NCBI RefSeq assembly: GCF_900474185.1
Contig: NZ_UCNW01000009.1
Coordinates: 124,001 to 188,000, forward strand
Reading direction: 5' to 3'
From: Synechococcus sp. UW69
GTDB taxonomy: Bacteria; Cyanobacteriota; Cyanobacteriia; PCC-6307; Cyanobiaceae
DNA: 64,000 bases
This document shows positions 1 through 6,607 of this stretch, piece after piece (within the stretch, counting starts at the first letter, position 1; every line of letters begins with the position of its first letter). The notes beneath the pieces were generated by a model. It was not told the origin of the DNA and did not search any database. It saw nothing but the letters and a program-made list of their open reading frames with translations. A program made the translations under genes and the position numbers.

Positions 1-30
1 CCTTAAGGTCTGATCAACGTTTTATCGATT

Positions 31-924
31 ATGGATCGCAACGCACTGATCGAGATTCTTCAGCGCGAAGGCAACCTGAAGCATTCCTTCAGCACCGATG
101 AGATCAAAAGCCTCGCTGAACATGTCTCGATCGAGGTGATCCAAGCAGAAACCATCTTGATGAAGAAGGGCGAACCCTCAGACAGCATGGTGTTCATCCT
201 GGATGGTCTTGTTCAAATCCTTGACGGCGAACGACAGCTCTCCATTGAACAAACAGGATCCATTATTGGAGAGAGCCTCTTTTCAGAGGAAGCAACGCGC
301 GTTGCAGACGTTCAAACCATTGAGCCAACAACCGTTGGTCGATTTTCAATACACGACTTCGAAAACTTCCTGGGCCAAAACCAGCCGCTGGCCCTGAAGT
401 ACCGAGAATACTTTCAAGCCATCAGGCGCGCACGAGCCGAGCAATTTGCTGCCGAAAACTATAGCGACAAGCGGAAATATTTAGCCCTGATTGCTCACAA
501 CAACATGAAAGAAAGTTTGATGGAATTTTGCGGAATACACACCAACAAATTAGAAACATTTTCACTGATTGCAACCGGCACGACAGGCAGCATTCTCTAT
601 AAGAAAACTGGGCTTTGCCTTAGCAAGAAAGTGGCATCAGGCCCCCTCGGTGGCGATCAGGCCGTCGGAACTCTGATTTCGACCCAGAACATCTGTGGCG
701 TGATCTTTTTCAGGGACCCACTCTCCTCACATCCCCACCATGCTGATATCGAGGCGCTGGGCCGCCTCTGCGACGTTTATCAGATCCCATTTGCCACCAA
801 TCCGCAGAGCGGCGAAGCCATTCTCGACTATCTCCTCTCAGGGAAAGCAGAACGCGAATTGATTCCCAACCAAGTACTTCAGGCCTATATTCAGGGTCAG
901 AAAAAAGTTGTTGAAGCGGGTTAA
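31..924 (+). CDS. Cyclic-nucleotide-binding domain fused to methylglyoxal synthase
   Basis: 297 aa in two parts. Residues about 15-130 form a cNMP-binding beta barrel, with a phosphate-cassette-like GES start (G80, E81) and R90. Residues about 148-270 align without gaps to methylglyoxal synthase (MgsA), which converts dihydroxyacetone phosphate to methylglyoxal plus phosphate. The E. coli residues H19, K23, D71, D91, H98 and D101 correspond to H156, K160, D209, D229, H236 and D239, and the ATGTTG and GPLGGDQ motifs are present, so the enzyme looks active. MgsA is normally a stand-alone protein of about 150 aa, so this is a fusion. It converges on an adenylate cyclase gene, which suggests cAMP control of the enzyme (inference). 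It is cytosolic, with no signal peptide. The ATG start lies only 30 bases from the window edge, so upstream context is unseen. Confidence 0.9.
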   Translation: MDRNALIEILQREGNLKHSFSTDEIKSLAEHVSIEVIQAETILMKKGEPSDSMVFILDGLVQILDGERQLSIEQTGSIIGESLFSEEATRVADVQTIEPTTVGRFSIHDFENFLGQNQPLALKYREYFQAIRRARAEQFAAENYSDKRKYLALIAHNNMKESLMEFCGIHTNKLETFSLIATGTTGSILYKKTGLCLSKKVASGPLGGDQAVGTLISTQNICGVIFFRDPLSSHPHHADIEALGRLCDVYQIPFATNPQSGEAILDYLLSGKAERELIPNQVLQAYIQGQKKVVEAG

Positions 925-949
925 AACCAAAACCACCCTTCTTTTAACC
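919..949. terminator. Possible bidirectional terminator hairpin
   Basis: GGTTAAAA at 919-926 and TTTTAACC at 942-949 form a perfect 8-base inverted repeat with a 15-base loop. It spans the stop codons of two convergent genes. There is no long T-run, so termination is an inference from position and symmetry. Confidence 0.35.
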
Positions 950-2716
950 AGAATCCGAATCAGACCGAAGCGCAAGCAAGCCAAAGACAGGGATGGGTTC
1001 AGGCCAACCTTTCACAGCATGGGACCCCAGATCCGCCACCACAACATCCTCCGCGATGAGATTCCTGACGTCTCCACTCATCAGGATTGGATAGTCAGGG
1101 AAGTGCCGTGTAAGGGATTCAAGCCGGCTGGCCAGATTCACCGGAGCTCCAATCACGGTGTACTCCAACCGGTGGCTCGACCCAAGATTGCCGGCGATCA
1201 CTTCACCGCAGTGAATACCAATTCCCTGGCGTAGCGGTGCCAAGCCCTCCTGATCGAGTTCTCGATTCAGAACCTCAAGGTTGGCCTGCATCCCCAGAGC
1301 AGCCCGCACAGCCGCCAGAGCCTCGGCACGATCGCCCCGATGCACGGGCACCCCAAATTCCGCCATCAGGGCATCGCCAATGAATTTGTCCAACAACCCC
1401 TGCTCCCGCAGCACCGGAGCTGCAATTGCCTCGAAATAGCGATTCAACAAGCCAAACAGGGCCTCCGCATCCATCACGTTGCTGCGGGCTGTGAATCCCA
1501 CCAAGTCGGTGAACAACACCACGCAGCGCTCGCGACGACCGCCAAGACGCGTCCAGCTCTCCTGCCCCGACCGCAGCATGTCGCGCATGAGATTCGGTGA
1601 CACCCTGCGCGACAGCACCGAGTGCAGAAATCTCCGTTGAGAGCTTTCCCGCTGGAATTGGTCTCCCGCCCGGAGACTTCCCCCGATCAACGGCATCAGC
1701 ATCAAAGCTGCGCCAGGCAACCAAAGGCCGTTGAACCAAGCCAAAACAACGCCCCCGGTTACCAGAGCCTCCAGAAGAGCGGTTGTGATCGCTGTGCCAA
1801 GGGCGGTCGATGGAGCTGCGATACGCCATTGACACAACAGCAACCAGAGGGCCATCAATGCCACCAAATGGGAGACATCAGGCGCGCGAAAGCCTCGTCC
1901 GCTTTGGAAGCCTGCAATGGCCGATAGCAAAACCTCAGAGCCGCTCTGCTGACCAAAAGGGGTCTCCAGCTGATCACCCAGCGAAGGGGCAGTGGAACCG
2001 ATGATGACGACCTTGTTCCGCCAGGTGTCTTGCGGAAGCGTGCCCACGGCCCAGGCGGGAATCACCGGTATGTGTCCGCTGGGTCCGAGGAAATCAATGC
2101 CGTTATCACCTTGTGATGAAGCAACCCCTGCAGCGAGAGGCGCTAAAGGGCGAGGGTGGGGCTCAGAAAAGTCATTGAGCATCCCCTTCAGGCTCTGCCG
2201 TCCCGGAACAGCCTGCACAACACCGAAGGCGTTCATCGAAAACGCCGACAGTCCCACGGGATAGCTCGTGTACCAGGGACGTCTCAGTTGAACCTGCTCG
2301 TGACCCTCCAGCTGCTGTCGCACCAGAGAGGCGCTCAACACCACCCGGTCTTGCCATGGTTGCAACGCGTGTTGGAAGGCAAGGTCGTCGGTTGGACCAA
2401 AACCGCTGGGCCCAACATGAACGATGTTGAAGACGACACGACGGGCACCCTGACGGAGAACCGCACGGGCCAGGTCTGCCTGCAGCGCACGCGGCCAGGG
2501 CCAGGAGCCGAAATCAGACAGCTGTGGATCCAGTGACGCCTCATCGATGCCCAACAGCACCACGTCATCGGGGGGCTCAATCGGGCCACGCCATTGAAAA
2601 AGGAGCTGCCGGCCCGTGGCGTCCAAACGCGACAGCAACGGGAGCATGGCCAGGGGCAACAGCAGCGATGCCCGCCACAGACACGGAACAAGATGCCGGC
2701 GGATCAAACGTCTCAA
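944..2716 (-). CDS. CHASE2-domain adenylate cyclase (class III)
   Basis: 590 aa membrane-bound nucleotide cyclase making cAMP from ATP. It has an N-terminal membrane helix (about 10-30), an extracytoplasmic CHASE2 sensor domain (about 45-275, with the typical VLLGIDE and VVIIGSTAP segments), two or three further helices (about 280-345), and a C-terminal class III catalytic domain from about 395. Metal ligands are D404 and D448, purine-specifying residues K444 and T520, and transition-state residues N527 and R531. The K and T pair and the spacing match cyanobacterial CyaC-type adenylate rather than guanylate cyclases. It overlaps the upstream FecR gene by four bases (ATGA), so the two are one transcription unit and probably one sensing device. 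Confidence 0.92.
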   Translation of the reverse strand: MRRLIRRHLVPCLWRASLLLPLAMLPLLSRLDATGRQLLFQWRGPIEPPDDVVLLGIDEASLDPQLSDFGSWPWPRALQADLARAVLRQGARRVVFNIVHVGPSGFGPTDDLAFQHALQPWQDRVVLSASLVRQQLEGHEQVQLRRPWYTSYPVGLSAFSMNAFGVVQAVPGRQSLKGMLNDFSEPHPRPLAPLAAGVASSQGDNGIDFLGPSGHIPVIPAWAVGTLPQDTWRNKVVIIGSTAPSLGDQLETPFGQQSGSEVLLSAIAGFQSGRGFRAPDVSHLVALMALWLLLCQWRIAAPSTALGTAITTALLEALVTGGVVLAWFNGLWLPGAALMLMPLIGGSLRAGDQFQRESSQRRFLHSVLSRRVSPNLMRDMLRSGQESWTRLGGRRERCVVLFTDLVGFTARSNVMDAEALFGLLNRYFEAIAAPVLREQGLLDKFIGDALMAEFGVPVHRGDRAEALAAVRAALGMQANLEVLNRELDQEGLAPLRQGIGIHCGEVIAGNLGSSHRLEYTVIGAPVNLASRLESLTRHFPDYPILMSGDVRNLIAEDVVVADLGSHAVKGWPEPIPVFGLLALRSDSDSG

Positions 2717-3525
2717 GGAGCTGGCGCCGAAACCCCCAGTTCCCGCTCGATGTCCGGCAAGGTCTCCAAGGGGGTTGAGAAACCGTTGATGAGAAGGCTC
2801 TTCTGAAGGCGACGTTCAGCATCCTGGGCAGACAGCGGCTGGGGGGGCTCCCAGTCGTACTCCTGCTGATCCTGTTGACGCGAACGAGGACTGCTGTAGC
2901 CATCTCGCCCAGGAGTCGGCGGCGTCACGATGCCGCCGCCCAACTCACCTAAAGCGGATTCCAAACCATCCAAGCGACCGCTGACCTCAACCATCTGACG
3001 TTTGAGATCCAAAAGCAGCTGCTGACCACTGTTCAAGGTGAAGCGTTGGCCATTGCTCGTCTCCACCCGAACCCTGCCTTCCCAGCTGAACACCTTGAAC
3101 TGCTTGTCGGTGAACTCCAAAAAAACGGTGGTGCCCTGAATCGAAGCCGTGGCCAACCGCGTTTTGATCGAGAAGGGACTGCGATGCGGAGTCCCTGGCT
3201 TAATCCAGCCGATGATGGAACCCTTCAACAGTTCGACGTCGGACGCACCCAAGCGCAACAGAGCATCACCCCCCATGCGGAACTGACGCCCGTTGCCCAA
3301 CATGACCTGCATGCGACCTGGCTTTGTGGTGCGTAGCAACGCATTTGTCTTCAACGACTGACCCGAGCGTGCAGTGATCTCAGTAGCGCCGGGCAGCTTG
3401 ACGAAGGCAGGCCCCGCCGGGACCTCAACAACACGAGGCTGAGCGGCACGGCTGGGCAGGGCCCAGAGGGCACTCCCGAGCAGCAGCAGCGCACCTGCCT
3501 GAACGAAAACTGCCTGTTTCAACAT
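2713..3525 (-). CDS. FecR-domain secreted protein, partner of the CHASE2 cyclase
   Basis: 270 aa. An N-terminal signal peptide or anchor (about 1-28, hydrophobic LLLLGSALWAL ending near SRAA) is followed by a FecR domain (about 50-150). This contains stretches typical of FecR beta-strand proteins, such as TTVFLEF and VFSWEGRVRVE. The C-terminal third is proline- and charge-rich. It is the first gene of a two-gene operon with the cyclase. FecR/CHASE2 pairing recurs in cyanobacteria, where FecR is thought to act on the periplasmic side; direct regulation of the cyclase is inference. The ATG at 3525 precedes the signal peptide directly. Confidence 0.85.
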   Translation of the reverse strand: MLKQAVFVQAGALLLLGSALWALPSRAAQPRVVEVPAGPAFVKLPGATEITARSGQSLKTNALLRTTKPGRMQVMLGNGRQFRMGGDALLRLGASDVELLKGSIIGWIKPGTPHRSPFSIKTRLATASIQGTTVFLEFTDKQFKVFSWEGRVRVETSNGQRFTLNSGQQLLLDLKRQMVEVSGRLDGLESALGELGGGIVTPPTPGRDGYSSPRSRQQDQQEYDWEPPQPLSAQDAERRLQKSLLINGFSTPLETLPDIERELGVSAPAP

Positions 3526-3662
3526 CTGTCATGCAGCAGTTTTTCAAGACTGGCAGCCGGACATGGATTACGCCACCAGCGAACCAAGACAACAACGACT
3601 TGACGTTGGTTGCAAAGTAAAAAATCTGTCGTCAGATTACGAGCACTGAGCGTCTTACACGC

Positions 3663-4982
3663 ATGGCATACGAGAACGTTCTGAAAAATCCTGATAACTT
3701 CAATTTCGAAATTCAACAGCTTGGGGAAGCAACTTATGCCAACCCCTGCAGCCAAGAGATTTTTGTTGACGACTCAGAGAAAATTATTTTTTCCAGTCAG
3801 ATCAAGAACCTGAATCATCAACTCGAAACATGCAAACAATTGCCGGCATTTGAGAAGGCCGGAGCCCGGGAAAGAATCTTTCACAATCTAGATACAACCC
3901 GCGCAGCAATTATCACCTGCGGTGGGCTATGTCCGGGGCTGAACAATGTGATCAAGGGACTGGTCAACGTATTGGAACAGGACTATGGCGTCAAAGAGAT
4001 TATTGGCATTCGCTATGGCTACAAAGGCCTGACGCAACAATCAAATCAAGAACCGATCCAGCTGAATTCATCTGTTGTTGAACAGATTCACAAACAGGGC
4101 GGGACCATTCTTGGATCGTCGAGAGGCAATCAGGATCCAGAAATCATGGTGGACGAGCTCCAGCGTAGAAAAATCAATCTCCTGTTCTGCATCGGCGGCG
4201 ATGGCACATTGAAGGGGGCTCAAGCAATCGCGGAAGCAGCCAATAAACGTCAAGCCAACATCAGCGTTGTCGGCGTGCCGAAAACCATCGACAACGATCT
4301 CGGTTTTGTTGAAAAAACCTTCGGCTTCGAAACCTCTGTCCAGGTAGCGTCGGAAATCATCACATCCGCCCACCACGAAGCAGAAGGGGCCGAAAACGGT
4401 ATTGGAATCGTGAAACTGATGGGTCGAGACTCTGGCTTTATTAGCGCTACAGCATCACTGGCCAATTCCATTGTGGATGTCTGCCTTATTCCCGAGACCC
4501 CGTTTCAAATCAGTGGGCCCGAAGGCATCTGTGCAGCAATTCAACGCAGACTTCAACAGAACAACCATGCTGTGATTGTTGTCGCAGAAGGGGCCGGGCA
4601 AGACCTTTTCAACAACAGCGAAAGCAGAGTCGACGCTTCCGGGAACATCCTCAAGGATGATATTGGAGAACTTCTTAAGAAGGAGATAACGGCATACTTC
4701 AAACAAAATAATCTCGCAATCAGCATCAAGTATCTGGATCCCAGCTATCACATCCGAAGTGTTTCAGCAAACGCAGCAGATGCAGTGTTTTGCTACCTAC
4801 TTGCGGAACATGCCGTGCATGCGGGTATGAGCGGAAAAACCAATCTTTTGATCGGCTACTGGAACAATTTCTTCACCCATGTCCCCATTCATCTGGCCAC
4901 AAAAGAACGGCGGATGGTTGACCTTGACAGCGCCCTATGGCGTGGCGTCATTAGCGCAACCCAGCAGGACAAACATCCATAA
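3663..4982 (+). CDS. 6-phosphofructokinase (ATP-type by signature)
   Basis: 439 aa, in the long plant/protist-like PfkA group rather than the 320 aa E. coli form. It phosphorylates fructose 6-phosphate. Seen: phosphate-binding CGGLCPGLN (86-94), GGDGT (178-182) and PKTIDND (206-212), and a GRDSGF segment. Glycine after GGD favours ATP as donor, since pyrophosphate enzymes usually have GGDD. The lysine in PKTIDND is shared with plant and trypanosomatid ATP enzymes. It is transcribed divergently from fecR-cyclase across a 137-base gap. Many marine picocyanobacteria are described as lacking phosphofructokinase, so its presence beside a methylglyoxal synthase and a cyclase is notable. Confidence 0.9.
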   Translation: MAYENVLKNPDNFNFEIQQLGEATYANPCSQEIFVDDSEKIIFSSQIKNLNHQLETCKQLPAFEKAGARERIFHNLDTTRAAIITCGGLCPGLNNVIKGLVNVLEQDYGVKEIIGIRYGYKGLTQQSNQEPIQLNSSVVEQIHKQGGTILGSSRGNQDPEIMVDELQRRKINLLFCIGGDGTLKGAQAIAEAANKRQANISVVGVPKTIDNDLGFVEKTFGFETSVQVASEIITSAHHEAEGAENGIGIVKLMGRDSGFISATASLANSIVDVCLIPETPFQISGPEGICAAIQRRLQQNNHAVIVVAEGAGQDLFNNSESRVDASGNILKDDIGELLKKEITAYFKQNNLAISIKYLDPSYHIRSVSANAADAVFCYLLAEHAVHAGMSGKTNLLIGYWNNFFTHVPIHLATKERRMVDLDSALWRGVISATQQDKHP

Positions 4983-5113
4983 TCAGCACGAACTCAAACT
5001 GAACCAACGAGCAGGGGGTGAATTGATTCGTCACCCAACTGGAACAAGATCAAAAAAGTTCCGGCCTTGACCTTGGGATCTCCCCACAATGAGTTTCGAC
5101 GGGTTGGTAGGTC

Positions 5114-6592
5114 ATGGTCTTGGCATTGCAATGGTTACTCACAGTTGTCGGCCTGTTCGCCGGATTGGTCGCCAAGCGCATCTGCCAACGGTTCAGCATG
5201 CCACCGTTCCCTTGGCGCACTCCTTGGATTGCTCTACTGGCGCACACCACCGAACAGACGATCGAAAGCTTCCGCATTCCGATCTCAGCGGGGCTTGATC
5301 TCAGCCTCATCACAGGCATCCTCGCTTCGATTGCCATAAGCCGGTGCCTGGTTTGGGTCGCTCTCGAAATCCTGCCAACACTCCGGATTTTGCCGTCCTG
5401 TCCAAAAATTCTGCGCGATCTGATTTTCATTGTCGGCAGTTTGTTCCTTATCGCTCTAAATCTGAAGGAGCAAGCCAGCATCGACCTGGTGGGCCTGGTG
5501 ACAACCTCAGCAGTTCTCACGGCTGTTGTTGGTTTAGCCGCCCAGGATCCACTGAAAGACCTCATCGGTGGCTTGAGCCTTCAACTCGAACAAGTGATCC
5601 GAGAAGGCGATTGGGTTGAAATTGATGGATACATTGGCCAAGTGCAATCAATCAGCTGGAGAGATACAGAAATCAACAGCCTTTATGGGTCAAGGCTGAT
5701 CTTTCCACATACGAATTCCAACTCCAGCACAATCCAAAATTTCACAAGCAATGGAGCCCATGCCAACAAGCTGATTATTGGACTGGATTACAGCATGCCG
5801 CCAGATATAGCCAAGAAAATAATGCAGAAGATCTCTGATAATCACTCGCTGGTTCTTCGATCACCAGCCAACATCATTCGAATCCGCTCATTCGAAGAGA
5901 GCTGCATCAACTACGAATGGATCAATTGGCACAAAGACTTCGGCCAAAGCCGTGCGCTCCGTGGTGACCTTCAAGAACAGCTTTGGTATGCGCTACAACG
6001 TGAAGGCTTCAGCTTCCCATTCAGCGTTCGTGATGTACGAATTACACAAAATGAGCAGCAACCAAAACCACTATCTTCCAGCAAAGACAACTTACTCAAA
6101 AGCATTCACAAACTCCTGAGAGACAACCAACTCTTTTCCATCCTTTCCGACAATCAGATTCAAAAGATGATTGAAATGAGCTCATTCTGCTCATACGGAC
6201 CCGGAGAAATTATCGTGAAAGAAAACGAAGACGGAGACTCACTCTTTATGCTAATCAATGGCAATATTTCTATCCAGAAACCATCAATTCCTCAGAACAA
6301 TGTCGAAATAGCTCAACTGCAATGTGGAGACATCTTTGGGGAAATGACTGTTTTTACCGGAACCACTCGCAGTGCAACAATTCAAAGCATCAGCAAAGTC
6401 GACCTGCTCGAGGTGAGTCGACAAGCCATCGCCGAACTCATCGATGAAGAGCCAGGCCTGATTGAGCGCTTTGGCCAATTGATCAGCGATCGGCAAGCTC
6501 AACTGGCCCAACTCGCCATTCAATCGGTCCCAGCCAACAGTCGAGACGTGGTGGGGCGCATGAAAGAACTCTTCCAAAGCCTGCTCTCGTAG
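5114..6592 (+). CDS. MscS-type mechanosensitive channel with C-terminal cNMP-binding domain
   Basis: 492 aa. It has about four hydrophobic segments (1-20, 35-50, 62-90, 100-120), then the pore-lining helix and MscS beta domain (about 125-215, with glycine/alanine-rich VVGLAAQDPLKDLIGG), a mixed C-terminal vestibule, and a cNMP-binding domain (about 340-470). The phosphate-binding cassette is canonical: GDIFGEM with E410 and RSAT with R419, better conserved than in the methylglyoxal synthase fusion. Such cyclic-nucleotide-gated MscS-like (bCNG) channels are a known family. It lies 131 bases after pfk and shares the locus with an adenylate cyclase, so cAMP is the likely ligand (inference). The ATG at 5114 is the first start in frame that includes the first helix. 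Confidence 0.9.
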   Translation: MVLALQWLLTVVGLFAGLVAKRICQRFSMPPFPWRTPWIALLAHTTEQTIESFRIPISAGLDLSLITGILASIAISRCLVWVALEILPTLRILPSCPKILRDLIFIVGSLFLIALNLKEQASIDLVGLVTTSAVLTAVVGLAAQDPLKDLIGGLSLQLEQVIREGDWVEIDGYIGQVQSISWRDTEINSLYGSRLIFPHTNSNSSTIQNFTSNGAHANKLIIGLDYSMPPDIAKKIMQKISDNHSLVLRSPANIIRIRSFEESCINYEWINWHKDFGQSRALRGDLQEQLWYALQREGFSFPFSVRDVRITQNEQQPKPLSSSKDNLLKSIHKLLRDNQLFSILSDNQIQKMIEMSSFCSYGPGEIIVKENEDGDSLFMLINGNISIQKPSIPQNNVEIAQLQCGDIFGEMTVFTGTTRSATIQSISKVDLLEVSRQAIAELIDEEPGLIERFGQLISDRQAQLAQLAIQSVPANSRDVVGRMKELFQSLLS

Positions 6593-6607
6593 CAGCGACC
6601 TCTGTTG

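Noticed and set aside
5016-5063. Terminators after phosphofructokinase
   Set aside because: GGGTGA/TCACCC and GGAAC/GTTCC repeats are short and have no T-run.
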